Below the pieces are notes generated by a model that saw nothing but the letters and a program-made list of their open reading frames with translations, was not told the DNA's origin and did not search any database. This document shows, piece after piece, positions 18,048-25,332 of a DNA stretch of 25,528 nucleotides. Position numbers and translations under genes: made by a program. The first letter of the stretch is position 1; each line of letters starts with the position of its first letter. This DNA is from a virus, in the IMG/VR virus record IMGVR_UViG_3300036770_004092, positions 1 through 25,528 of that record. One strand, written 5' to 3'.

Positions 18048-18510
18048 TTTGAACTAATGCGCGCAGATGAAGTGGCACTTCACCTGTCGCCGCCGGTCTA
18101 AACATTCCTGAGCGCACCCATTCGGTTCTAAACCCATCGAATCCGACGGGATTAAACCCGCTCGGTAATACTAACCAACTTTTCCGTTATAGAAAAAGCC
18201 CCCTCTTTGTAACGCGCCGAGAAAGAAAAGCAGGGTTGCCGTTCGCCGACATCCCGAAATGTCACCGTGCGCCGACCTGTCACTAACTGACAGATTGTTG
18301 CAAATCGTATAACTCTACGCGGCTTATCATACGATTAGTAACAAAACCACTGCACATTTGGTGACACAAAGTGACATCATTTGTGCAGAACTATAGCCGA
18401 TCCTATCCACGGCAGTATCGCATAACGATACTATCACGCACTCGCCTGTCACGCCGTAGCCACGCAAAGGCGGATCACTCGCCACACGCCACTCGCCACT
18501 CAAAAAAAAG
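18048..18510. promoter_or_regulatory. Long non-coding region with a cluster of inverted repeats
   Basis: No convincing gene. Dyads seen: TGAAGTGGCACTTCA (18068-18082), CGGG-ATTAAA-CCCG (18147-18160), CTGTCA-N5-TGACAG (18277-18293), AATCGTAT (18303-18310) with ATACGATT (18329-18336), CTGCACA (18350-18356) with TGTGCAG (18382-18388) enclosing two GTGACA copies 10 bp apart, and AGTATCG-N5-CGATACT (18414-18432). TGTCAC also occurs at 18260 and 18278, and CACTCGCC recurs near 18438-18500. Candidate roles are late-gene control, a packaging site or a second origin. Confidence 0.55.
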
Positions 18511-18540
18511 CTGGACATTTGTCCAGTAGTGTGAGATAAT
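18511..18540 (+). promoter_or_regulatory. Structural-operon promoter overlapped by a TGTCCA palindrome
   Basis: TGGACA (18512-18517), a 17-bp spacer and GATAAT (18535-18540) match the sigma-70 consensus at 5 of 6 positions each. The -35 lies inside the palindrome CTGGACATTTGTCCAG (18511-18526), whose arms carry TGTCCA. It is the last element before the capsid genes and probably their main promoter. Confidence 0.65.
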
Positions 18541-18568
18541 AGTAGTATCAAAGTGGAGTAGTGCCCTC

Positions 18569-18631
18569 ATGGCACGCGAGGTTTTGATCGGTCTGGATGA
18601 CGCACATCCTGGTTCCTACTTGAGGGGGTAA
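18569..18631 (+). CDS. Possible 20-residue leader peptide before the scaffold gene
   Basis: ATG at 18569, with a GTGGAG a dozen bases upstream, encodes MAREVLIGLDDAHPGSYLRG and stops 5 bases before the scaffold ATG. The end of the frame supplies the GAGGGGG that serves as the scaffold's ribosome site, so translation of one would affect the other. The segment EVLIGLDDAHPG resembles EALVGLDKPAPA in the scaffold N-terminus. It could be a real leader peptide or chance. Confidence 0.4.
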   Translation: MAREVLIGLDDAHPGSYLRG

Positions 18632-18636
18632 TTCTC

Positions 18637-19677
18637 ATGGCGACAGAGGAAGCGGCTCCGGCCGCAGAGGTGGAAGATTTCGACGTAACCGCGATCAGCG
18701 AAGCGCTGGTCGGTCTGGATAAACCAGCACCGGCCGCGGCTGAACAAGCAGACGCCGAAACCGAAGAAGAAAAGCTCTCTGACAATGACGAGTCGGAGGA
18801 ATCTGCGGAGGACGAAAAGCCCGCGGAGGAATCCGAAGATGAAGATGCCGAGGAGTCCGAGGACGAAGAGTCCGAAGACGCCGAGGAGAAGGACGACCAG
18901 CCGGTCAGCCCCGAGAAGATCCAGAAACGGATCAACAAACTGACCGCGCAGCGCAAGGAGGCCGCCGAACAGGCCGCCGCCATCAAAGCGCAATACGACG
19001 AAGCGCAGAAACGCCTCGCCGAGCTGGAAGGTCAGGTCAACGAAGCCGCCCGCCCGGTGCTTCAGCCCACAAGCGACAACCCGCTGGCTGATGTCGATAC
19101 CGAGGAGGCGCTCGCAGCCAAGATCAAGTCCGCGCAGGAAGTGCGACGCTGGGCCTTACGCAATACGGACGGCGCCACGGTCAAACGCCCGGACGGCACC
19201 GAGGTCTACCTCGAGGCGGATGAGGTAAAAAATTACCTTATTAAAGCTGATGACGTCCTCACGGTTTACGGTCCCCAGCGCCAGCAATGGCTCGCGCAAC
19301 GCCAGCCGGCCGTCGAAGCCGCCAAGTCGTTATTCCCCGACATCTTCAAAAAAGGCACCCCGCTCAACACGGCCTACCAAGCGACCGTGAAGCAGGCGCC
19401 CGAACTGCTGCGCTTACCCCAAGTCGAATACTGGGTCGGCCTCGCCTTGTACGGCGAACAGCAGTTGATGGCCAAGCAGCAAGCCGATCAGGCCAAAGCC
19501 AAAGCCGCCAAGAAAGTCTCGTCAGCAAAATCAGAAGCCAAACTTCCCACACCTGCATCCCCGGTTAGCGCAGCGAAATCTGCCACCAAGACAAGCAGCA
19601 AAGACGCTGCAAAACGACTCTACGAACGAGGTGACAGGCAATCCCTGGAAGCCTTCGCCGAGAGTCTTCTGAGCTAA
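18637..19677 (+). CDS. Putative capsid scaffolding protein
   Basis: A 346-residue protein with the scaffold profile: an acidic low-complexity N-terminal third of Glu/Asp/Ser (about residues 40-88), a coiled coil (EKIQKRINKLTAQRKEAAEQ and on to about residue 138), a compact middle domain (VRRWALRNTDGATVKRPDGT, YLIKADDVLTVYGPQRQQWL) and a basic Ala/Lys/Ser-rich tail ending KRLYERGDRQSLEAFAESLL. It is directly upstream of the capsid gene. Scaffold proteins guide procapsid assembly and bind capsid through a basic C-terminus. GAGGGGG lies 9 bases before the ATG. Confidence 0.75.
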   Translation: MATEEAAPAAEVEDFDVTAISEALVGLDKPAPAAAEQADAETEEEKLSDNDESEESAEDEKPAEESEDEDAEESEDEESEDAEEKDDQPVSPEKIQKRINKLTAQRKEAAEQAAAIKAQYDEAQKRLAELEGQVNEAARPVLQPTSDNPLADVDTEEALAAKIKSAQEVRRWALRNTDGATVKRPDGTEVYLEADEVKNYLIKADDVLTVYGPQRQQWLAQRQPAVEAAKSLFPDIFKKGTPLNTAYQATVKQAPELLRLPQVEYWVGLALYGEQQLMAKQQADQAKAKAAKKVSSAKSEAKLPTPASPVSAAKSATKTSSKDAAKRLYERGDRQSLEAFAESLLS

Positions 19678-19705
19678 CCCAAACAACAGAAAGAACCAAC
19701 CAATC

Positions 19706-20722
19706 ATGGCTACTGGATCTATTTTCCCAGTGACAGGTCAAAGGGAAGACCTGAGCGATGTCATCACTATTGTTGACGCGAAAAACACGCCCTTCGTTTC
19801 GGCCGCCCGCAAAGGCGCCGACATCACCAACGCCGCCATCTACAGCTTTCAGGCGGACAAATACAACGACCCCTCGTTCGACGGCGTCCTGAGCAACTCG
19901 GACGTTTCCACGTTCGACGATCCCGCCAAAAACCGCGCCCTCCTGAGCGCCCGCGCGCAGATGTTCCGCCGCGCCGTCAAGGTGGACACGTTCGTCCAAG
20001 AGGCGAGCGACATCGCCGGCATCGGCCGCAAGAAGCAGCTCGCCGTTGGCGTTTCCAAGGCTCTCTTGGAGACCAAGCGCGACATGGAGTCCGCGTTCTG
20101 CTCCGACCGCGAAAGCCAAGAGCAAAACGGCGCAAGCCCGTATCGCACCCGCGGTCTCTTCCGCTGGATCGACAACTCGGCGCAGTCCGACCTCCCGGTT
20201 CCCGCGGATTACCGCACGCCGTCCGGCAGCGTCAACACCGACGCTTCGCCGACCGAGTCCGCCGTGCAGACGCTCTTGCAGAGCATCTACTCGCAGACCG
20301 GCCAGATCGACGACATGGTGCTCCTCTGCGGACCTTCGCTGAAGCGCAGCTTCACCGAATACACCCGCTTCAGCACCGGCGCGACCTCCAACGCCCTCAG
20401 CATCCGCACGTTCAACACGTCGGCCGAGGCCAAGAAGATCGTCAGCGCGGTGAATGTGTTCGAGGGAGACTTCGGCACGCTCCGTCTGTTGCCTTCGTTG
20501 TATCTCCGTCAGAACAACTCCAGCGCCACCGCGAAGAACTCGTCCGGCCTGGTGCTCAACATGGACCAGTGCGAAGTCCGCTTCGCCAAGCGTCCGGCCA
20601 TGCGCGAACTCCCTGACCTCGGCGGCGGCCCTCGCGCGCTGATCGACGCTATCGCTTCGGTCACCTGCTTGGCCCCGCAGTCGCAAGGCAAGTTCACCGC
20701 CAACGTGGCGCTCGCAGCTTAA
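19706..20722 (+). CDS. Major capsid protein, SU10/DUF5309-like
   Basis: A 338-residue protein. REDLSDVITIVDAKNTPFVS, YSFQADKYNDPSFDGVLSNS, RRAVKVDTFVQEASDIAGIG and ALLETKRDMESAFCSDRE follow the pattern of SU10-type major capsid proteins: E-D-L-S-D-x-I-T near the N-terminus, a V-x-x-T region, and a helix with R-D-x-E. These adopt the HK97 fold and are typical of podoviruses with prolate or isometric heads. Order scaffold, capsid, decoration-like protein agrees. The leader is A/C-rich (CCCAAACAACAGAAAGAACC) with only a weak Shine-Dalgarno, notable for a gene expected to be highly expressed. Confidence 0.8.
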   Translation: MATGSIFPVTGQREDLSDVITIVDAKNTPFVSAARKGADITNAAIYSFQADKYNDPSFDGVLSNSDVSTFDDPAKNRALLSARAQMFRRAVKVDTFVQEASDIAGIGRKKQLAVGVSKALLETKRDMESAFCSDRESQEQNGASPYRTRGLFRWIDNSAQSDLPVPADYRTPSGSVNTDASPTESAVQTLLQSIYSQTGQIDDMVLLCGPSLKRSFTEYTRFSTGATSNALSIRTFNTSAEAKKIVSAVNVFEGDFGTLRLLPSLYLRQNNSSATAKNSSGLVLNMDQCEVRFAKRPAMRELPDLGGGPRALIDAIASVTCLAPQSQGKFTANVALAA

Positions 20723-20747
20723 TCATTAACCAAAGGAACATAATCAA

Positions 20748-21194
20748 ATGAAAGTCTACGAGCTTCCCTACGAAACCAAAGCCGCGACCGGGTTCTCCCA
20801 CAAAGTCGTTGTGACCCACAGCGACATCACCGAAAGCACCGCCGACACCGACCAGACCATCGCCATCCTGAGCGTGGCCGCTGGCGACATTGTCGAAAAG
20901 GCCGCCTACAAACTCGTCACCGCGTTCTCCGATGCTTCGGATTCCGCGCTGAACGACACCAAGGTGCAGGTCGGCGACGGTGGAGACACCGACCGCTACA
21001 TCGCAGCGACCCAAGTCAACGTCAACGGCACGGAAGTGTTGTACGCCAACAACGCGAACACCACCGCCTACGCCTACACCGCGGCCGACACGGTTGACCT
21101 GCTTGTCGAGTCGATGACCGCCAAGTCACTCAGCGAATTGGATGCCGGAGAAATCCACATCTACCTCGCCGTGACCAAGCTCTCGTCGCTCTAA
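20748..21194 (+). CDS. Probable head decoration or minor structural protein
   Basis: A 148-residue beta-rich protein. HSDITESTADTDQTIAILSV, GDIVEKAAYKLVTAFSDASD, TKVQVGDGGDTDRYIAATQV and GEIHIYLAVTKLSSL match structural proteins that commonly follow capsid genes in podoviruses, where T-x-x-x-Q-T-I-x-L and V-G-D-G-x-D-x-x-R-Y recur. It probably binds the capsid surface or forms a head fibre. AAAGGAAC lies about 10 bases upstream of the ATG. The acidic composition fits a secreted-virion protein. Confidence 0.62.
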   Translation: MKVYELPYETKAATGFSHKVVVTHSDITESTADTDQTIAILSVAAGDIVEKAAYKLVTAFSDASDSALNDTKVQVGDGGDTDRYIAATQVNVNGTEVLYANNANTTAYAYTAADTVDLLVESMTAKSLSELDAGEIHIYLAVTKLSSL

Positions 21195-21247
21195 GTCAGA
21201 CCAACTCTTGAACACCTGCGGCGCCTCCGGGCGCTGCAGCTTTCAGG

Positions 21248-21583
21248 ATGGCCGACTCACTCTGGACCGGCATCGCCAACGACCTGGGCGATGAGCTGGC
21301 CTACCTCGTAAAAGAGGAGCTTCTTACAGGTTGGAACGCGAAAGCCGTCATGGCCGGCCTCGAACAAAAGCGCATCGCGCAGGCCAACGAACGCCTTGAG
21401 CAGTGCGCCGTGGAAGGCATCGGCCAGCACACCATGACCATCGACGCCGATGTCTACTGGGCTTGGGAAAAAGCCGAGCCGGGCTGCTGGGCCGACAAAG
21501 GCTGGCGCGACGACTTCAAAAAGCGGCACCCCGAGACCGCCGTCCACTACACCCCGCGCCGCACCACGGTGCTTGTCCCTTAA
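21248..21583 (+). CDS. Hypothetical protein between capsid and portal genes
   Basis: A 111-residue protein, MADSLWTGIANDLGDELAYL, then helical LLTGWNAKAVMAGLEQKRIA, TMTIDADVYWAWEKAEPGCW and a C-terminal KKRHPETAVHYTPRRTTVLV. Small Trp-rich proteins of this type accompany capsid and portal genes in related viruses; the function is unknown to me, and a virion or assembly role is inferred from position. Its stop overlaps the portal ATG (TAATG). Confidence 0.62.
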   Translation: MADSLWTGIANDLGDELAYLVKEELLTGWNAKAVMAGLEQKRIAQANERLEQCAVEGIGQHTMTIDADVYWAWEKAEPGCWADKGWRDDFKKRHPETAVHYTPRRTTVLVP

Positions 21584-23685
21584 TGATCAAAGCACCTGAC
21601 CGCGAAAAAATCTCCGAGATCCTCTCGGAAATCGACGAAGCCGACGCCGATGGCAGCGGCTACGTCCAGCGAAAGCTCCGCAACTGGAACACCCGCTTCT
21701 GCATCTGGGCCGGCCAGAGCGACGACGGCCGCAAGCACCAAGAAGCCATCGGCCGCCGCCCATTCCCCTGGGACAAGTCCCTGGATTCCCGCGTGCGCAT
21801 GGCCGACACCATCGTCCGGGATCACGTTGCCATGCTCACGAACGCCTTTTTTAAGGCGAGAGTGCAGGTGCAGCCCGTCGAGTCCATGGACATCGACAAG
21901 CGCAACGCTGCGGAGTCCGTCCTCAAGTGGCTCCTCTTCCAGCACGTCCTCGACGACCTGCGCCGCGAGGTCCAGCTCGCCGCCAACTTCCGCGAGACCT
22001 ACGGCCTCGCCGTCATGGCCGTGGACTGGGTCCGCACCACGCGCACCGAGATCAAGAGCTTCAGCATGGAAGATGCCATGGCCATGCTGCAGGAATCCCA
22101 AGATCCCAACCTGCAAGCCCTCCTTGAGGTCGTCCTCGACCCGGAGCAAGAGGAGTTAGCCGCCCAGCTCATGGGCGAAGTCATTCCCGAACTCGGCACC
22201 ACCACCAAAGTCCGCCAGTTCCGCGAGAAGGGCTTCGTCGAGTGGGAGCAGCCCTACGTCTTTGAGAGCCGGCCGCAGTGGACCGCGCTCGAGCCTTGGG
22301 AGGACATAATTTTTCCAGCTCAAACCTATAGTCTACAGCGGGCAGCGTTCGTTGCCCGACGCGAGCTATTGACCGAACCGGAGTTGCGCGAACGCGCCGC
22401 TGTAGAGGGCTGGGACGACAAGTGGGTCGAGCAAGTCGTCGAGAAGAAAGGCGACATCCGCCGCATCAGCCTCAACCTGCACCGCAGCGACCAGTTCCTC
22501 TACGACCACCAGCGCGACATGCTGGAAATCTGGCACGTTTTTAGGAAGGAGCACGACGACCGCACCAAGGCCATGCGCGTCACCCGCACGGTCCTGTCCT
22601 ACCACGTCCACGACCGGGTCGCCATCCACGACATCCTGCCCTACGCGCACGCCCTGTATCCCTTCGTCGAGCTGCCCCGCGAGCGCGCGTCCCGCCCCAT
22701 CCTGGAGTCCCGCGGCGTGCCGGAAATCGTCCAGACCGCGCAGGAGGAAGTAAAAATCCAGCGGGACATGCGAGGCGACCGCGCCAGCCTCGTCACCCTG
22801 CCGCCGCTCAAAACGTCCGCCGCCCGCGGCAAATTCGACCTCATCCTCGGCCCCGGCGTGCAGATCCCCGAACGCCGCCCCGGCGAAATCTCCTGGATGG
22901 AACCGCCACGCCCCGACGCCGGCTCCATCGAAGTCGAAATGTCCATCCGCAACGACGTGGACAACTACTTCGGCCGCATCTCCGAAGCCGTCCCGCCGCA
23001 GCGCTACATGCTGCATACCCAAGAGATGGTCGATAGCTGGCTTCTTGATATGAAGCTGTGTTTGGTCCAGACGCTGGCTCTCTGTCAACAATACATGACC
23101 GAAGAGGAAGTCGCCCGCGTCACCGGCAACCCCGCACTCCCGCTCACCGCCAGCCCCGCCGACATCCGCGGGCGCTTTGACGTGACCTGCGAGTTCGACG
23201 CCCGGCTGCTCGACTCGGAAGCCCTCGGCGCCAAGCTCGACTACCTCGCCAAAGTCTTGGTCCCATTGGACAGCTTCGGCGTCATAGACCGCGCCGGCTT
23301 GGTGAAATACATGTTCCAAGCCGTAGACCCTAATCTTGCAGGCGTCCTCGTCCAAGACATCGGCGCCGCCACCCAGGCAGAGATCGAAGACGAGCAAGTC
23401 CAGTTCAGCAAAATCGCCGCCGGCACCGAACCCCCGCTCAAGGAAGGCGGACAAAACGCCCAAGTCCGCCTGCAAACCCTGCAACAAATCATCCAGTCAA
23501 ACCCCGCCGTCAGCCAGCGCTACCAGCAAGACGAAATCTTCCGCCGCATGCTTGACGCGAGAATGCAAGCCTTCCAGTTCCAACTCCAGCAGCAGCAAAA
23601 CGCCGTCATCGGCCGCGTCGGCGCCCAGCCCGCGCTCCAGCAAATGCAGCAGGAACAGCAACTCGGCGGCCCAGCCGCAGCCTGA
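21583..23685 (+). CDS. Portal (head-tail connector) protein
   Basis: A 700-residue protein of podovirus portal size. IGRRPFPWDKSLDSRVRMAD and IVRDHVAMLTNAFFKARVQV are typical early portal sequence; the wing and stem follow (LEPWEDIIFPAQTYSLQRAA, LYPFVELPRERASRPILESR, MRGDRASLVTLPPLK). The C-terminal part is Gln-rich and helical (FQLQQQQNAVIGRV), a probable barrel or crown. Twelve copies should form the DNA channel at one vertex and dock the terminase. The ATG at the TAATG overlap is chosen; a longer upstream frame is a shadow of the previous gene. Confidence 0.82.
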   Translation: MIKAPDREKISEILSEIDEADADGSGYVQRKLRNWNTRFCIWAGQSDDGRKHQEAIGRRPFPWDKSLDSRVRMADTIVRDHVAMLTNAFFKARVQVQPVESMDIDKRNAAESVLKWLLFQHVLDDLRREVQLAANFRETYGLAVMAVDWVRTTRTEIKSFSMEDAMAMLQESQDPNLQALLEVVLDPEQEELAAQLMGEVIPELGTTTKVRQFREKGFVEWEQPYVFESRPQWTALEPWEDIIFPAQTYSLQRAAFVARRELLTEPELRERAAVEGWDDKWVEQVVEKKGDIRRISLNLHRSDQFLYDHQRDMLEIWHVFRKEHDDRTKAMRVTRTVLSYHVHDRVAIHDILPYAHALYPFVELPRERASRPILESRGVPEIVQTAQEEVKIQRDMRGDRASLVTLPPLKTSAARGKFDLILGPGVQIPERRPGEISWMEPPRPDAGSIEVEMSIRNDVDNYFGRISEAVPPQRYMLHTQEMVDSWLLDMKLCLVQTLALCQQYMTEEEVARVTGNPALPLTASPADIRGRFDVTCEFDARLLDSEALGAKLDYLAKVLVPLDSFGVIDRAGLVKYMFQAVDPNLAGVLVQDIGAATQAEIEDEQVQFSKIAAGTEPPLKEGGQNAQVRLQTLQQIIQSNPAVSQRYQQDEIFRRMLDARMQAFQFQLQQQQNAVIGRVGAQPALQQMQQEQQLGGPAAA

Positions 23686-23712
23686 TTATAGCGAAATTAG
23701 AAAGTTTATCCC

Positions 23713-23931
23713 GTGCATCCTAATATAAACGTCCGCAACGTCGCCGGATTAAACATCCCGCAGCACGACTACGTCTCTGTCTCCTACGTCTCGACGACAA
23801 ACAACATTGACCAAGTGGTCTACAAAGAAGGCGGCAGCGGCGGTCAGACAGTCGCCACGTTGACCTTCACCTACGTCGGCGGCACCCCGTCCAGCGACGA
23901 CGCCAAGATCGCCACCGTCACCCGCTCTTAA
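23713..23931 (+). CDS. Small structural-type protein, GTG start
   Basis: A 72-residue reading starting from GTG: (M)HPNINVRNVAGLNIPQHDYV, then SVSYVSTTNNIDQVVYKEGG and TVATLTFTYVGGTPSSDD. The N-I-P-x-x-D-Y-V ... V-Y-K-x-G-G-x-G-G-x-x-V-A-x-L-T-F-x-Y pattern is seen in small beta proteins near phage tail-fibre genes. No ATG or clear Shine-Dalgarno exists, so the start is uncertain. Confidence 0.6.
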   Translation: MHPNINVRNVAGLNIPQHDYVSVSYVSTTNNIDQVVYKEGGSGGQTVATLTFTYVGGTPSSDDAKIATVTRS

Positions 23932-23952
23932 ATCTCCAATTTCTAATTTCCA

Positions 23953-24474
23953 ATGTCCTTCGCCTTCAATCCGCTAACCGGCAACTTCGACCTCAAGGGG
24001 TCCGGAGGCGGCGGCGGCGCGTCCTACATCGACGGCGAAGTCCAAAACTTCAGCGCGCTGCCGACGAGCACGCCACCGGCCGTAGACGCCGCTTACTTGG
24101 TCCGCGAGGCCGAAGGCGCGTGGTTACTCAATAGAAAACCGGCCGGCATCTACATCCGCACCGCAACGACCGGCACACGCGCCAGCGATTGGACGTATGC
24201 CGGCGAGTTCCCTGACGTTTTTAGTGACGCAAACTTCTTGCTCTACGACGATGGCGACAGCACCAAGAACCTAAAGTTCCAACTCTCCGGCATCACCACC
24301 GGCACCACCCGCACGCTCACGGCCGCCAACCGCTCCGGCACCATGGTCGTCAGCGACACCTCCGCCGGCAGCGGCAGCGACGTGGTCAATAACATCGTTT
24401 CACTCACCACCGCCGAATACAACGCCATCGGAAGTCCCGACGCGGCCACGTTGTATCTCATCACCGACCCGTAA
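23953..24474 (+). CDS. Putative tail-fibre or virion-attached protein
   Basis: A 173-residue protein. MSFAFNPLTGNFDLKGSGGG is a hallmark start of fibre or neck-attached proteins in podoviruses: F-N-P-x-T-G-x-F-D followed by a Gly-rich linker. The centre (YLVREAEGAWLLNRKPAGIY) resembles short host-adhesion modules. The ISGITTGTTRTLTAANRSGT region is typical of fibre linkers. The end TTAEYNAIGSPDAATLYLIT recalls fibre segments preceding chaperone or host-binding parts. A virion role is inferred from these and from position. Confidence 0.65.
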   Translation: MSFAFNPLTGNFDLKGSGGGGGASYIDGEVQNFSALPTSTPPAVDAAYLVREAEGAWLLNRKPAGIYIRTATTGTRASDWTYAGEFPDVFSDANFLLYDDGDSTKNLKFQLSGITTGTTRTLTAANRSGTMVVSDTSAGSGSDVVNNIVSLTTAEYNAIGSPDAATLYLITDP

Positions 24475-24477
24475 GCC

Positions 24478-25332
24478 ATGGCTCTCCTGCAAAAAGCCTA
24501 TCTTGGTGCCACGCCGCTCTTCCGCGACAAATCGTGGTTTGAAGAGGAGTCAAACATGTTCGTCTCCGAGGGATACGTCAGCAATGTTGCGGCCTCTGCA
24601 AGCATTCACACCAAGGGCGCGTGGAGCCAGATTATTTCCTCTACGGCAGCCGATGCCGACGCGCTCGTCATTTCCGTGGATGGTCTGAGCGTCAACAACT
24701 CCAACGCACCCGCGCTGCTTGATATTGGCTTTGGCGCATCTGGCTCCGAAGTTGTCAAAATCGCCGACATCGCCGTGGGCAACGCACGATCCAACGGAAG
24801 CGTGCCGTTTTTTGGCAGCTTGCAATTTATCGTGCCATTTCAAATCCCTTCGGGAACCCGCATAGCCGCCCGCATCCAATCCTTGATCGCCTCGGACACC
24901 GCTGGCGTTTTTGTGCAAGCACTGTCAACTGGCAATTATTCCAACGCACCAACATCGGTCGATACTATCGGAACAGACACGGCGACCAGCACTGGTCTGT
25001 CGATGTCCGGAAGCAGCGGGTCTTGGGTCGAGATCATTGCTTCAACAACGCAGGCGTATCGCGGCGTTGTGCTTGTCCCAAGCCTTAATGCCACTTCGCT
25101 TATTTCATCGACGAGCAACACATTTGAAATCGGCACAGGCGCGTCGGGAAGCGAAGTCGTTTTTGGCTTTGTCAACGCCCGCTACGCATCTGACGAGTCG
25201 GTGTCTAATGCCATGCGAATGCCAACACCCGTTCTTGGCAAAGCAATTCCTTCAGGAACCAGAATTGCCGTCAAACACGATTTCGCCAGCAGCCCATCAG
25301 TCTACCAAGTCACCCTCATCGGCATCCCATGA
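24478..25332 (+). CDS. Virion protein with two copies of a beta domain
   Basis: A 284-residue Ser/Ala/Gly-rich protein. Two related halves are visible: the first (about 45-145) has GAWSQIISSTA, then IGFGASGSEVVKIADIAVGN and IPSGTRIAARIQS; the second (about 176-284) has GSWVEIIASTT, then IGTGASGSEVVFGFVNARYA and IPSGTRIAVKHDF. A tandem duplication of a beta-sandwich domain is likely. Low charge and the location next to fibre-like genes suggest a receptor-binding or tail accessory protein. No signal peptide. Confidence 0.65.
   Translation: MALLQKAYLGATPLFRDKSWFEEESNMFVSEGYVSNVAASASIHTKGAWSQIISSTAADADALVISVDGLSVNNSNAPALLDIGFGASGSEVVKIADIAVGNARSNGSVPFFGSLQFIVPFQIPSGTRIAARIQSLIASDTAGVFVQALSTGNYSNAPTSVDTIGTDTATSTGLSMSGSSGSWVEIIASTTQAYRGVVLVPSLNATSLISSTSNTFEIGTGASGSEVVFGFVNARYASDESVSNAMRMPTPVLGKAIPSGTRIAVKHDFASSPSVYQVTLIGIP

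Noticed and set aside
18327-18551. A 74-codon minus-strand gene in the long non-coding region
   Set aside because: It runs through several dyads and the structural promoter, has no ribosome site and would be the only leftward gene in the right part of the window.
19565-20686. A 373-codon reading opposite the capsid gene
   Set aside because: Antisense shadow of a recognised capsid gene, with no motif of its own.
21403-21582. An N-terminal extension of the portal protein by 60 codons
   Set aside because: The extension overlaps the preceding gene in another frame and is His/Arg-rich; the TAATG start at 21583 gives a normal portal N-terminus.
22366-23487. A 373-codon reading opposite the portal gene
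   Set aside because: Antisense shadow with repetitive Gly/Asp/Val composition; the portal sequence on the plus strand is coherent.
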